A DNA stretch of 64,000 nucleotides from Lentibacillus saliphilus (GTDB lineage Bacteria; Bacillota; Bacilli; Bacillales; Amphibacillaceae), in the NCBI RefSeq assembly GCF_019093865.1, contig NZ_JABJXD010000005.1, forward strand, positions 62,001 through 126,000, written 5' to 3'. How positions within the stretch are numbered: position 1 is the stretch's first letter; each line of letters opens with the position of its first letter. Below the pieces are notes generated by a model. That model saw only the letters and a list, made by a program, of their open reading frames with translations. It made no database searches and was not told where the DNA came from. Shown here in pieces: positions 15,312 to 24,169 of the stretch. The translations under genes were made by a program, and so were the position numbers.

Positions 15312-16109
15312 TCAAAAAGGCAGATGAACAATTCCTTCACACGTGATCCGCACATCAGTTGAAATATAACTTTTGCTGCCGATTTCGACACAAATGGTTC
15401 CACCAGGCTGTAGGACGTTAAATATATGTTCCTTCCCCTTTTCAGCTAAAAAAAAGCCTAGTGCAAGGGTTCCAGAGCCGCAAGACCGTTCAAAAAATGT
15501 GGCCCCCGTATCGCCCACATAAACAAATGGACGAATTTCGTATGCCCCCTCCATTAAGTAACGATAAGGGATAATTCCAATGGCTTTGTCCTGCGCGACT
15601 TCTTTTACGGCCTCTAGAATATAAGTAAATTCATCCTCGTGTGGCCAGTAATTTGTAACGAAGTGAATAATACCTTCTAATTGAACGAGACTACCAGAAA
15701 TGCTTTTGTTATGATATGAAATTACAATATCATTCATGGAAAACTGTTGAGGCATTTCGGCTTTAATCTCAAAAAAGGTAGGGGATTTCATCTTTACATC
15801 ACATAAAAGTGGTGATTTGGCGCCAGAAGCTTCTATTAGAAAACGATTATCTTGACATATTTTTTGATACTTGCAATAGGCAGCTGCGGCCAAAACAGCA
15901 TTTCCGCAAAATTCACCCCCAGACATCTCTAATCGCAGAACAGAACGATTATCCTGTGGAGAAACAATGAATCCTGCTTGTTCCGCATGAACATATTCAT
16001 AGTCCATAATAGTGTTAGCGATGTGCACATAATCTGTCGGGTCAACATAGCTCGTAACGAGAACGGTCATATTTTGTGAAGGGCTAATTTTTATGTAAGT
16101 TAATTTCAA
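15312..16109 (-). CDS. DapF-fold amino acid racemase, CntK-like
   Basis: 265 residues from TTG (complement 16107-16109), with GGGGG at 8 nt. The two-half diaminopimelate-epimerase fold is evident, and the catalytic Cys pair is present: MSGGEFCGNA (Cys68) and ERSCGSGTLALG (Cys210). The MSGGEFCGN wording is closer to CntK histidine racemase of staphylopine synthesis than to true DapF. The partner genes cntL and cntM are not in the window, so metallophore synthesis is not established. A role in racemising an amino acid is likely. The VOC gene downstream is probably co-transcribed. Confidence 0.75.
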   Translation of the reverse strand: MKLTYIKISPSQNMTVLVTSYVDPTDYVHIANTIMDYEYVHAEQAGFIVSPQDNRSVLRLEMSGGEFCGNAVLAAAAYCKYQKICQDNRFLIEASGAKSPLLCDVKMKSPTFFEIKAEMPQQFSMNDIVISYHNKSISGSLVQLEGIIHFVTNYWPHEDEFTYILEAVKEVAQDKAIGIIPYRYLMEGAYEIRPFVYVGDTGATFFERSCGSGTLALGFFLAEKGKEHIFNVLQPGGTICVEIGSKSYISTDVRITCEGIVHLPF

Positions 16110-16361
16110 AGATGTATCCCCCTATTTTAAAAATGGAACTATGAATCATAATTAATATTCTGCTGCTTGTTCAACGAGATATTTTCCTATATATCGGCTA
16201 CTTAAGAGCAATTTTTCACCGAAAGGGAAGGCTTGCCAAACTGACTGGCGACTTCTTCATATCAAGTCGTGTGTTTTTATGCTGACTCATAAAATAGTAT
16301 TTCCTCTACTGGTGCTTGAGCATTAGTAGTATTCTTTATATAAGATAAGCACCTGCTTGTT

Positions 16362-16682
16362 TTACAATGCAGTTTTATCTCGATAAAAAATCAACGTAAA
16401 TACATTTAGTAAAATGGTGACAATAACAAGTACTGTTGAAACAAAGGCCACAGCGCCTATTGTATCCATCAAGGCAGCCCAATCTTCAATTCTTACCAAA
16501 TGAAGGTTATAAAAAATTTGTAAACATATCGCAATTGAACAAGCGCTGAAACTGATGATTGAAAAGGTGACCAATTTATTATTCGTTTGTTGTTTATTCC
16601 TCAAAAGACTAACAATAGGCGTTATCCAAGCTGCTAATCCAAGTATCAAACTGCCGATGTTAAGCCAACCAGCATCGAACAT
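16362..16682 (-). CDS. three- to four-helix membrane protein of a Bacillus family
   Basis: 106 residues with AAGGGG 9 nt before ATG. Hydrophobic helices at about 9-25, 40-60 and 75-98, separated by LLRNKQQTNNK and NLHLVRIEDWAALMDT. This sequence reminds me of a conserved Bacillus membrane family sometimes labelled as cytochrome-c-oxidase subunit 4-like, but I could not confirm it. No operon partners are evident; 16110-16361 shows no gene. Confidence 0.65.
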   Translation of the reverse strand: MFDAGWLNIGSLILGLAAWITPIVSLLRNKQQTNNKLVTFSIISFSACSIAICLQIFYNLHLVRIEDWAALMDTIGAVAFVSTVLVIVTILLNVFTLIFYRDKTAL

Positions 16683-16752
16683 ATGTCATTTCCCCTTCAT
16701 TTTTCTATTCACCTTCTCAAACCCTGTTTGCTGAATACGAGCTTAGCATGTC

Positions 16753-17223
16753 TTAATCAAGCTGTGTTTTCTGTAATTTCCAGTTTTGAATCTCTATGAT
16801 ATTTCCTTCGGGATCTTTTGCATAGACGACTGTTAAGATTCCTAGAGACTCATATTCTCTCTCCTCTAAACTTCCATATTTTTGGCCGCCGTGTTCAATT
16901 AATGTGTTCAAAACTTCTTCAACGTTATCCACTACAAATGCAATATGTCCGAAGCCTTGAGAACTAATATGTGATTGCTGCTTATCAAGATTTTCAGGGT
17001 AATATTGAAAAATTTCCAAAGTCGGTCCGTCATCAAACCCAGGCAACGTTAAATGGATGCCTTTAATATGAACGTTTTCTATATTAGTGACCTTGTCTAA
17101 CCATTTTCCTGAGAGGTCTCTTTCAGGCAATACAGGCTTACAGTTAAAAACCCTAATATAAAAATCAGATAATCTACGCCAGTCTTTTGCAACGATATTT
17201 GTATGAGCATATTTGATTGACAT
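16753..17223 (-). CDS. VOC-family (glyoxalase-like) protein
   Basis: 156 residues from ATG (complement 17221-17223); a TTG directly upstream could also serve. Glyoxalase-fold landmarks are YAHTNIVAKDWRRLSDFYIRVF with a His ligand, GPTLEIFQY (Glu ligand), GFGHIAFVVDNVEEVL (second His) and AKDPEGNIIEIQNW (second Glu). All four metal-ligand positions of the fold are present, so it is a probable metal-dependent lyase or dioxygenase-like enzyme. The substrate is unknown. The N-terminus overlaps the end of the small gene at 17174. Confidence 0.83.
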   Translation of the reverse strand: MSIKYAHTNIVAKDWRRLSDFYIRVFNCKPVLPERDLSGKWLDKVTNIENVHIKGIHLTLPGFDDGPTLEIFQYYPENLDKQQSHISSQGFGHIAFVVDNVEEVLNTLIEHGGQKYGSLEEREYESLGILTVVYAKDPEGNIIEIQNWKLQKTQLD

Positions 17224-17419
17224 CAAGAGCCCTTCCTTTCAAGAAAGTAAATGATCCTGCCATTCTAATGCAGCAATCTTTCCTGTTAATGAAATAAAGA
17301 TCAACATTCCTATTGGGTTCAGTCAAAGACGAATAGTAAGAAAAGACACCAAAAATAACAATAGCTACCATTGTTAATATAATAGAAATTCTTTTTTTAG
17401 TGACCTCCTTAATTATCAT
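17174..17419 (-). CDS. small membrane protein overlapping both neighbours
   Basis: 81 residues from an ATG that overlaps the stop of the lipoprotein gene by 11 nt. It has one N-terminal helix (ISIILTMVAIVIFGVFSYY) and a basic, Cys-containing tail. Its last 50 nt overlap the start of the VOC gene in another frame. The only good ribosome binding site (AAGGAGG) lies inside its first codons, so translation probably depends on re-initiation from the lipoprotein gene. It may be a degraded reading frame. Function is unknown. Confidence 0.4.
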   Translation of the reverse strand: MIIKEVTKKRISIILTMVAIVIFGVFSYYSSLTEPNRNVDLYFINRKDCCIRMAGSFTFLKGRALDVNQICSYKYRCKRLA

Positions 17420-18188
17420 TAATTATTGGGAGTAAAGGATATTCAAAATGAGTATAACATTCATTCAATATATAATACCCTAATTGCTGATCTTTTGAGA
17501 TATAGCCACATTGCTGCCTTATATTGAAAACAATTTGTGCCTCATCTTTTTCTGCTATATAATATTCCAAATTTGGAATGACATCGATCCAACCTTGATC
17601 AACATTTTTATCATATACCGATTTCAGATCGTAAATTATTACCCCTTTTTCCTCTTCGTCCTTCACTATTCTAATTTCGCTGTCGTTATTTTCCCCAGCA
17701 ACATTTATAAATTCTTCAAGAATATCTTTATTTTTTAATTTATTGTTTTTCAATACAATATCATTTTCATCAGGTTGAAATTGCTCTTTTTGTTCGTCTC
17801 GAGAATCATAATTAGAAGAATCCTCCGTACCTTCCCGTTCTTTTAATTGTACTTGAGCAATGAGGACGGCAGACTGGAGACCGAAAACTATAGCAAGGTT
17901 CTCACTATGTTTCCCGTTATTTGTATCAATTTTATCGATTGCTTCGATAGCTGCATCAATGTGCTTTTGGTTAGTTGAATCCTTTATTTTATCTGGCTCT
18001 CCCTCTTTGACTTTCTCCACTTCCCCATCCTCAAATAAATCTGACACCTTTTTAACCGCTATATCAACATTATTTTTTCCAATATTGCATCCTTGTAACA
18101 TTAACAAAATAACCAACAAGCTGATTACATAAACTTTCTTTTTAGGTCTTACGGCAGAATTCTTATTCAATTTTACAACTCTGTTCAA
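17409..18188 (-). CDS. lipoprotein with acidic central region
   Basis: 259 residues from TTG (complement 18186-18188), with GGGAGTG 5 nt upstream. A basic N-terminus (RPKKK), hydrophobic core and lipobox LQGC (Cys34) make it a lipoprotein. A Lys/Glu-rich region follows, and then a C-terminal domain (DIVLKNNKLKNKDILEEFI to the end) that resembles the beta-rich DUF4362-type domain of Bacillus lipoproteins from memory. It has a C-terminal pair of Cys (RQQCGYI, LNECYTH) that could form a disulfide. Function is unknown. Confidence 0.72.
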   Translation of the reverse strand: MNRVVKLNKNSAVRPKKKVYVISLLVILLMLQGCNIGKNNVDIAVKKVSDLFEDGEVEKVKEGEPDKIKDSTNQKHIDAAIEAIDKIDTNNGKHSENLAIVFGLQSAVLIAQVQLKEREGTEDSSNYDSRDEQKEQFQPDENDIVLKNNKLKNKDILEEFINVAGENNDSEIRIVKDEEEKGVIIYDLKSVYDKNVDQGWIDVIPNLEYYIAEKDEAQIVFNIRQQCGYISKDQQLGYYILNECYTHFEYPLLPIINDN

Positions 18189-18265
18189 TATAACACTCCC
18201 TTTTTACCACTTGTTTTTTTCGCAGTATCCAATGCATGAAGGTTCACGTCTGGAATGTCGCAATG

Positions 18266-19015
18266 TTACATTGGACAGTGCCTATTTATAATCTCAATTA
18301 GTCGTTCTGTATTCTCCGATGAAACATTTTCTGATAATCTTGCACCAGCAATGACTGGAGCCCATTGGAAAATTTCTGTTCTTTTTATTTCGCTTTTCTC
18401 GCAATAGAGTCTTAAATAAACTTCCGCTAATTCAGATGAAAATTGCGAATATAAAAGATAAGTGCGGTATACATCAGCGCGAAAATCTCCTGCACTTGCA
18501 TCCACCCAATCTATAACTACTAATTCGTTTCCTGTCTCGATTAAATTGAATAAATGGAAGTCACCATGACATAGCCTATTCTCAAACGTTAATGATTCTA
18601 GTTTGTTTAACAAATAAATTTTTTGTCTTTCATCAATTATAGTTATGGCCGCAATTTGTCGATATAACTTTTCATACATTGGTTCAATGGTGTCTGGAAT
18701 AATGCTATGAATTTTCCGTTGCATATTTATAGAAGTATTCAGGTAGCACTCAGCTTGTTCTTTATCTTTGAGATATAAATCTCCCAATGTCTCGCCCTTT
18801 ACATATTCCATTATAATAGCTTGCTTACCATTTATAACGGTAACATCTAAGACCCTAGGTACGGGAAGTCCACATGAATATGCATATTTTTGTTTATTTG
18901 CTTCTTTTATGGACTCGTTATCCGGCAAAAAGTCATTAAACACCTTAATTATTTTGTCTTCAGTAAGATAAATCTTTGCAGTATTTCCCCTTGCTATTGG
19001 GTTATCCAAATTCAT
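18266..19015 (-). CDS. aminoglycoside-phosphotransferase-family kinase
   Basis: 249 residues. The kinase-like fold shows ARGNTAKIYLTEDKIIKVF (glycine-loop equivalent and ATP-binding Lys), IIMEYVKGETLGDL as hinge, the catalytic loop LCHGDFHLFN (HGDxxxxN) and the metal-binding LVVIDWVDA. All catalytic elements are intact. The family phosphorylates antibiotics, choline or sugars. The substrate is unknown; a resistance role should not be assumed. The ribosome binding site GAGAGGA lies upstream of ATG. Confidence 0.82.
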   Translation of the reverse strand: MNLDNPIARGNTAKIYLTEDKIIKVFNDFLPDNESIKEANKQKYAYSCGLPVPRVLDVTVINGKQAIIMEYVKGETLGDLYLKDKEQAECYLNTSINMQRKIHSIIPDTIEPMYEKLYRQIAAITIIDERQKIYLLNKLESLTFENRLCHGDFHLFNLIETGNELVVIDWVDASAGDFRADVYRTYLLYSQFSSELAEVYLRLYCEKSEIKRTEIFQWAPVIAGARLSENVSSENTERLIEIINRHCPM

Positions 19016-19179
19016 AGCGTGAATCCTCTCTTCTTATTGGGTGCCGCATCATATATCTTTCACAGTCTTCAACAATTTGGCCCTTATATTCGATACTGGC
19101 GCTAATTCTTATTCAATAATTGCGCCCGTTTCTGGCATAAAGCTGCGTAACAATCGTTTCAGATTCTTTAAATTAAATC

Positions 19180-19662
19180 TTAATCTTTATTGTCCAATCT
19201 ACCTAATAACCTATATGGACTTGTTTCCCAAGCTTCATAAGGAACATAGCAAGTTGAATTCATAGCATCAATAGTGCGAGACCGCATATGTGGGCGTGTT
19301 ATATAAGAACCAATATTAGCCTCGGTTAGAGCAATGAATTTTGCTTCTTTAATTTCCTCTGGTTGTATTTTTAGCTTCCCGCTTATGTATTCAGCTTTGA
19401 AAACTACTGACAAGATTTCACTTGAAGCATTGTAATAAACGCCCGTAATCCCAGTTGGTTTTATAACAATACCCGTCTCTTCTAAGGTTTCCCGGCAGAC
19501 TGCTTTATCTAAAGACTCACCTTCCTCAACTTGCCCTCCTGGTGATTCCCAGGTATCTGAGCGCCTATGGGTTTTAACTAATAATGTTTCATCATTTTCA
19601 TTCGTGATATATGCAGAAACAGCGACAATATGTTTTGGATAATTATTTACCATTTTCCCCAT
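19180..19662 (-). CDS. Nudix hydrolase
   Basis: About 160 residues from ATG (complement 19660-19662), with GGGAG 5 nt upstream; an ATG three codons later is equally possible. The Nudix box is complete: GGQVEEGESLDKAVCRETLEETGI, with the REtLEETG core holding the metal-binding glutamates. The family cleaves nucleoside diphosphates linked to another group. The C-terminal part (YVPYEAWETSPYRLLGRL) is typical of Bacillus members acting on modified nucleotides, but the substrate is not determinable. Confidence 0.87.
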   Translation of the reverse strand: MGKMVNNYPKHIVAVSAYITNENDETLLVKTHRRSDTWESPGGQVEEGESLDKAVCRETLEETGIVIKPTGITGVYYNASSEILSVVFKAEYISGKLKIQPEEIKEAKFIALTEANIGSYITRPHMRSRTIDAMNSTCYVPYEAWETSPYRLLGRLDNKD

Positions 19663-19726
19663 CCTTTCTCCCACATTCGGGCCTGTTTGCTGAATATGAG
19701 CACAACATTAAAACTATATGTCATGA

Positions 19727-20263
19727 TCAAGCTGTTTCTTCATCTAAATGTCGGAACTTCAGCAACAGCAAAAGGAATATGATTTCCACAATAAGAATGG
19801 CCACTGCTAAGATCGTTGCGAATGCTAATGATGTGCTGTTGAACTGATTAACAGAATTAATTGTAAAAGGTGTGGCTATATAAACAAGAATGAATGAAAT
19901 CATATAGAATTTCATTGTGCTGGAGGTTTTTCTAAAAAGCTGTGCATCGTCTTGTACCCGTGCAATTTCAAGCATAAGCTGGAATAAAAAAAATACGAGA
20001 AGTAATTTTAATGCCCCCAAGCCAAAAGCGTAAACCCACCACTTTTCTGTGGCGTGGATGAATATGGTTGGAATTGAAACGATCGTAAGTAGGATTGCTG
20101 TCGTATATGCTTTTTTTCCAATTGGGTATTTATCGAGCAAAATAGCTATCCCAGAGAATATTAATAGATATCCCACAGGATTAGGTAATAGATCAATAAA
20201 AACATCAATATCAATTAAAACCAACAAGAACCCCCAAAATATCCGTCCAAATGCCGTTCTCAA
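19727..20263 (-). CDS. multi-pass membrane protein, hypothetical
   Basis: 178 residues from TTG (complement 20261-20263), chosen because GGGGG lies 7 nt upstream; the frame extends 54 codons further but without such a site. Five to six membrane segments start with FGRIFWGFLLVLIDIDVFIDLLPNPVGYLLI, a DLLPNPVGY turn that looks conserved for Bacillus membrane proteins of unknown function. It is transcribed divergently from cwlJ. Confidence 0.68.
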   Translation of the reverse strand: MRTAFGRIFWGFLLVLIDIDVFIDLLPNPVGYLLIFSGIAILLDKYPIGKKAYTTAILLTIVSIPTIFIHATEKWWVYAFGLGALKLLLVFFLFQLMLEIARVQDDAQLFRKTSSTMKFYMISFILVYIATPFTINSVNQFNSTSLAFATILAVAILIVEIIFLLLLLKFRHLDEETA

Positions 20264-20474
20264 TTTAAATCCCCCACATTCTAAAATACCTTTTATCTTA
20301 AAGCTTACTAATATTCCTACTTGAGTATGTTTGTGACCGAATTTTTTATTATCACTTAAAATTCTAACATATTGCCGGGTAAGTGTGAATCGATCATTTC
20401 CCTGGGAATACGTTCTCTCAACCATTCATCATTAGAGAGCCTTATCCATATAATTCATTAAGAGGTGATTCATT

Positions 20475-20915
20475 ATGGCAAGAGTAAAGTATACAGACAG
20501 TGATGTGAGTTTAATGGCTCGGATGATGCGGGCAGAGGCTGAAGGAGAAGGGCAATTAGGGATGCTGATGGTTGGCAATGTTATTGTGAATCGAGCGAAA
20601 GCGAACTGCCTGGACTTTGTGGATTTGCGAACCATTCCACAAGTGATTTATCAGGTTCAGGGTGGAAATTATTCATTTGAAGCTGTACAAAAAGGGAACG
20701 TCTTTTATAACAGAGCAAGGGAAATTGATAAAAGGCTGGCGAAACGGAACTTGGATACATGGAGAGAGCACCCGTCCAAATATGCGCTTTGGTACTTTAA
20801 TCCGTATGCGCCCTGTCCGCCTACATGGTACGGTCAGCCCTTTACCGGCCAATATAAGAAGCATTGCTTTTATGAACCACTGGCGAATACGTGTGAGGGG
20901 GTTTATTTGGGATAA
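20475..20915 (+). CDS. cwlJ: spore cortex-lytic hydrolase CwlJ
   Basis: 146 residues, matching the length of Bacillus CwlJ. The SleB/CwlJ hydrolase fold is recognisable from DVSLMARMMRAEAEGEGQLGMLMVGNVIVNR with the catalytic Glu in RAEAEGEG, and the C-terminal FYEPLANTCEGVY block. It has no signal peptide, as expected for a protein made in the mother cell and placed in the coat. It degrades cortex peptidoglycan during germination, often in response to Ca-dipicolinate. AAGAGGTGAT is the ribosome binding site. No gerQ homologue is adjacent. This is the best evidence that the organism forms endospores. Confidence 0.9.
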   Translation: MARVKYTDSDVSLMARMMRAEAEGEGQLGMLMVGNVIVNRAKANCLDFVDLRTIPQVIYQVQGGNYSFEAVQKGNVFYNRAREIDKRLAKRNLDTWREHPSKYALWYFNPYAPCPPTWYGQPFTGQYKKHCFYEPLANTCEGVYLG

Positions 20916-21001
20916 ACGTGCACTCAGCCTAGGGCAAACCTTCTCCTCTTATTTCATCTCCTAATTGATGAGCCGTCTCCTAATGAAGTTAGTTTTTAAA
21001 A

Positions 21002-21035
21002 AACTGCCGGGATCAATTCCTGGCAGTTCTTCTAA
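21002..21035 (+). terminator. terminator hairpin after cwlJ
   Basis: AACTGCC (21002-21008) pairs with GGCAGTT (21022-21028), with additional pairing inside, followed by CTTCTAATCC. The T run is weak. The rest of 20916-21262 shows no gene. Confidence 0.5.
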
Positions 21036-21262
21036 TCCTACTGAAAAAGTCACTCCTGTCATTCAGAGTTCTTTTGGCAAAACCGCCTCTCTTAAAAAAG
21101 TATATAGATGATCAAAAAACAGCTCATCCACCTTGGGTTGTTTTTTTGTTGCCTCGATTCCACTCCAGCATTTCCAATCCCCCTTATGCCTCATTTCACA
21201 CGCATTTTTCCAATACAATCTACATAACAATAAAACAACACTACAAACATTATAATGTTATA

Positions 21263-21291
21263 TTGACACTACGTATAAATAGTGTTACGAT
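21263..21291 (+). promoter_or_regulatory. promoter with overlapping inverted repeat for the aminosugar locus
   Basis: TTGACA (21263-21268), 17 nt, TACGAT (21286-21291). The inverted repeat ACACTA-N8-TAGTGT (21266-21285) covers the -35 edge and the whole spacer, where a bound repressor would exclude RNA polymerase. An additional ACACTAC copy lies upstream around 21238. The GntR-type protein encoded at 29931 is the natural candidate regulator. Confidence 0.55.
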
Positions 21292-21351
21292 ATCGAATAA
21301 TAGCAAATCTATTTGCGTTTGCTTAAGTTTTTAGACAAAAAGGAGGGGTCA

Positions 21352-21381
21352 ATGAAGACGACTGATGTAGAGTTACGTTGA
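21352..21381 (+). CDS. possible 9-codon leader peptide
   Basis: ATG preceded by AAAGGAGGGG at 4 nt encodes MKTTDVELR and a TGA. The ribosome binding site is stronger than those of many real genes in the window. It may be a leader peptide in the mRNA upstream of the importer operon, or a remnant. It shows no regulatory codon run. Confidence 0.3.
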   Translation: MKTTDVELR

Positions 21382-21404
21382 TCTTAATGGGTGGAGAGAA
21401 ACCG

Positions 21405-21428
21405 ATGCTTAAAGGGAGGGTTTTTTAA
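21405..21428 (+). CDS. possible 7-codon leader overlapping the binding-protein gene
   Basis: ATG with GGAGAG 6 nt upstream encodes MLKGRVF; its TAA overlaps the ATG of the solute-binding protein (TAATG at 21426-21430). The GGGAGG ribosome binding site of the lipoprotein gene lies within this short frame, so translating it would cover and then deliver ribosomes to the next start. Confidence 0.3.
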   Translation: MLKGRVF

Positions 21429-23053
21429 TGAAGTCGAAACGTTTCTGGCCGATGTTGCTTTTAATAGCAGCGGTTGTATTGACCATGTCGGCGTGTCAAA
21501 GTGATAATGCAGGTTCAGACTCAGGTAAAGATGATCCACAAGCAAGTGATGTGAATAAAACGGGGATGCCAATCGTTGAAGAATCACTTGACTTAGAGTT
21601 TTTTGCAAACAAGCCCGCACAAAATGAAGATAATGATTGGAATGATATTCTCGTTTGGAATCATTATCGTGATATGACGAACGTTAACGTTAATTGGGAT
21701 TTAATTAGTCCTGATGCGCTTGATGAAAAGCGTAATCTTGCGCTAGGTGGCGGTGAATTGCCGGATGCGTTCTTCCTGTCATCACTACCGAACACGGATT
21801 TATTACGATATGGACAGCAAGATATATTTCTTCCTTTGAATGATTTAATAGATGAATATGCCCCGAACTTGTCTAAATTAATGGAAGAAGATCCGAGTAT
21901 AAAGAAAGCGATTACATTCCCGGATGGCAACATCTATTCAATGCCGTCGCTCATTGAAAAGGATTTTCTATCATTAAGACTCAGTGCAAGACCGTGGGTT
22001 AATGAAGATTGGTTGAATGAGTTAGGGATGGACATTCCTGAAACGACTGGAGAATTCTATGAATATTTGAAAGCGGTTAAAGAACTAGATCCAATTGGCG
22101 ATGGGAAAACAATTCCTTACGGTGGTACGCAGATTCAGGAATTAATTCAATGGCTAGCAGGCTCGTTCGGTGTCATGAATCGTGGTCCATCTAATACCGG
22201 TAATATTGATGTAGATCCTAACGATGAGAGTAAAGTAAGATTCTATGCAACAACGGATGAATACAGAGCAATGCTTGAGTACATTCATAAATTATATGAT
22301 GAGAAGTTAATCGACCAGAGTATCTTCTCAATAGAGTGGGGTCAGTTCCTCGCAAATGCGTCGAACAACTTGTATGGCAGCATGATCTTCTATGATCCGA
22401 TTGAGTTGTTTGGTGAAGATATTGGTGGCCAGTATAATAGCGTGGCTGCTTTGGAAGGTCCGGATGGCCATCAGAGCTACAACAAAATTTCATCACCAAT
22501 TTGGGATACAGCGAATTTAGTCATTACGAATGAAAATCCAAATCCAGCGGCTACTGTAAGGTGGATGGATCATTTCTACAGTGATGAAGGCGCTAAGCTG
22601 TATTATATGGGTGTTGAAGGTGAAACGTTTGAAGAAGTAGACGGAGAAATTCAATACATGGATCACATTGTTAATCCGGAAGGCGATATGACATTTGAGC
22701 AGGCGCTTGCCAAGCAATTAACGTGGCTCGGTTCGATCAACGGTATTATTAAGGCGGATTATTTCCAGGGTGGCGAATCAGCACCACAATCGATGGCCGC
22801 TGCTGAGAAAATTGAGCCAATGGCTGCTGATGAAATTTGGCCGCGCTTCACATTTACTGAGGAAGAAAATAAAGTCCTTCAAGCTGCAGGTCAGGATATC
22901 GCGAAATACACGGAAGAAATGCGTGATAAATTTATCACAGGCGATGAGGATCTATCCGATTGGGATCAGTACGTTGAAACGATTGAAGGTATGAATTTTG
23001 AAGAAGTCGTTAAAGTGTACCAGCAGGCTTATGATCGTTACAGAGGTGAATAA
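21428..23053 (+). CDS. extracellular solute-binding lipoprotein, oligosaccharide ABC importer
   Basis: 541 residues. Signal peptide with lipobox MSAC (Cys23), then an acidic linker and a large two-lobed family 1 binding protein. Length and neighbours (two LplB/LplC-type permeases and YesL) place it in the LplA/YtcQ group that binds complex oligosaccharides. GGGAGGG is the ribosome binding site. It is anchored outside the membrane and hands substrate to the permeases at 23219 and 24170. An ATPase is not encoded here; in Bacillus these systems use a shared MsmX-type ATPase. The ligand is inferred from the GH20 enzyme in the locus to be an N-acetylhexosamine-containing glycan. Confidence 0.88.
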   Translation: MKSKRFWPMLLLIAAVVLTMSACQSDNAGSDSGKDDPQASDVNKTGMPIVEESLDLEFFANKPAQNEDNDWNDILVWNHYRDMTNVNVNWDLISPDALDEKRNLALGGGELPDAFFLSSLPNTDLLRYGQQDIFLPLNDLIDEYAPNLSKLMEEDPSIKKAITFPDGNIYSMPSLIEKDFLSLRLSARPWVNEDWLNELGMDIPETTGEFYEYLKAVKELDPIGDGKTIPYGGTQIQELIQWLAGSFGVMNRGPSNTGNIDVDPNDESKVRFYATTDEYRAMLEYIHKLYDEKLIDQSIFSIEWGQFLANASNNLYGSMIFYDPIELFGEDIGGQYNSVAALEGPDGHQSYNKISSPIWDTANLVITNENPNPAATVRWMDHFYSDEGAKLYYMGVEGETFEEVDGEIQYMDHIVNPEGDMTFEQALAKQLTWLGSINGIIKADYFQGGESAPQSMAAAEKIEPMAADEIWPRFTFTEEENKVLQAAGQDIAKYTEEMRDKFITGDEDLSDWDQYVETIEGMNFEEVVKVYQQAYDRYRGE

Positions 23054-23068
23054 AAGCAGTTAACCATT

Positions 23069-23140
23069 AGGGGCATGGCGGGTTTACAGCAAAAAAGAAA
23101 ACGCTTACGAGCATCCTTGGGAACCATGCCCTTTTATTCT
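23069..23140 (+). terminator. intercistronic hairpin with a cre-like sequence in the loop
   Basis: GGGCATGG (23071-23078) pairs with CCATGCCC (23124-23131), extended by A:T and G:T pairs, and is followed by TTTTATTCTTTC. The long loop contains GAAAACGCTTACGA, close to a catabolite response element. It may lower permease expression relative to the binding protein and be a CcpA roadblock. Confidence 0.5.
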
Positions 23141-23218
23141 TTCTGTCTTAATTGTATGTTTGCAAGTTTCATAGAGCGCCGTATATGTTTTACGAGCATA
23201 GCGAAAAGGGGGTTGAAC

Positions 23219-24157
23219 GTGGTGGCAGTGGAGCAGCCAGTCAAACATAAAGGTGATTCTAAAATACTTAAAAGCTTACAACGGAATTGGCAATTATATA
23301 TTTTTCTTTTACCTGCCGTCGTGTATTTCTTTATTTTTCATTACATTCCAATGTATGGGATCCAGATTGCATTCAAAGATTACTTCGCAAATCTGGGCAT
23401 GTTCGGGAGCCCGTGGGTAGGGTTTGAGCATTTTGAACGGTTCTTTGAGTCGTATTATTTTTGGAGGCTGTTGAAGAATACCATTATCCTCAATGCCTAC
23501 AACCTTCTTTTGTTTCCTTTACCGATTATTTTTGCATTATCGTTAAATGAGCTGAGGAATGGCGCGTTTAAAAAATGGTCCCAAACGCTTACGTATGCGC
23601 CGCATTTCATATCGGTTGTTGTCGTTGTTGGGATGCTCGTTGCGTTTCTTGACCCGAATACGGGCTTGGTCAATCATGTTGTCCGTTTGTTTGGGATGGA
23701 GCCAATACCATTTCTGACGAGTCCAGAATGGTTTAGACATATATTTGTTTGGTCAGGACAGTGGCAGTCGCTTGGTTGGGGGACGATTATTTACCTCGCA
23801 GCACTGGCAGGCGTAAATCCAGAGCTGCATGAAGCTGCCAAGGTGGATGGTGCTACGCGATTCCAGCGTATTATACATATTAATATTCCGACCATCCTGC
23901 CAACAATCATCATCCTGTTCATTTTAAATATCGGCAATTTCATGCAAATCGGCTTTGAGAAAGTGCTTTTGATGCAAAACAATTTAAACTCCGAGACATC
24001 AGATATTATCCAGACATTTGTATATGAAACGGGTTTATTGGAAGGCCAGTACAGTTTTGCCGCAGCTATTGGATTATTTGAATCTCTGATTAACATTGTT
24101 TTGTTAATTACAGTTAACCAAATTGCTAGAAAGGTCAGCAATAACAGCTTATGGTAG
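23219..24157 (+). CDS. ABC importer permease, LplB type
   Basis: 312 residues from GTG 23219, chosen because AAAAGGGGG lies 6 nt upstream; the frame is open 48 codons further but those codons fall in the hairpin region and give no sensible N-terminus. Six membrane segments start with YIFLLPAVVYFFIFHYIPMYGIQIAF, typical of LplB. The EAA loop ELHEAAKVDGATRFQRIIHINIPTI docks the ATPase. It forms the channel together with the next permease. Confidence 0.9.
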   Translation: MVAVEQPVKHKGDSKILKSLQRNWQLYIFLLPAVVYFFIFHYIPMYGIQIAFKDYFANLGMFGSPWVGFEHFERFFESYYFWRLLKNTIILNAYNLLLFPLPIIFALSLNELRNGAFKKWSQTLTYAPHFISVVVVVGMLVAFLDPNTGLVNHVVRLFGMEPIPFLTSPEWFRHIFVWSGQWQSLGWGTIIYLAALAGVNPELHEAAKVDGATRFQRIIHINIPTILPTIIILFILNIGNFMQIGFEKVLLMQNNLNSETSDIIQTFVYETGLLEGQYSFAAAIGLFESLINIVLLITVNQIARKVSNNSLW

Positions 24158-24169
24158 GAGGTGTGAGGT

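Noticed and set aside
18266-19015. Antibiotic resistance gene
   Set aside because: The kinase fold is shared with many metabolic kinases and nothing in the sequence or neighbours links it to an aminoglycoside.
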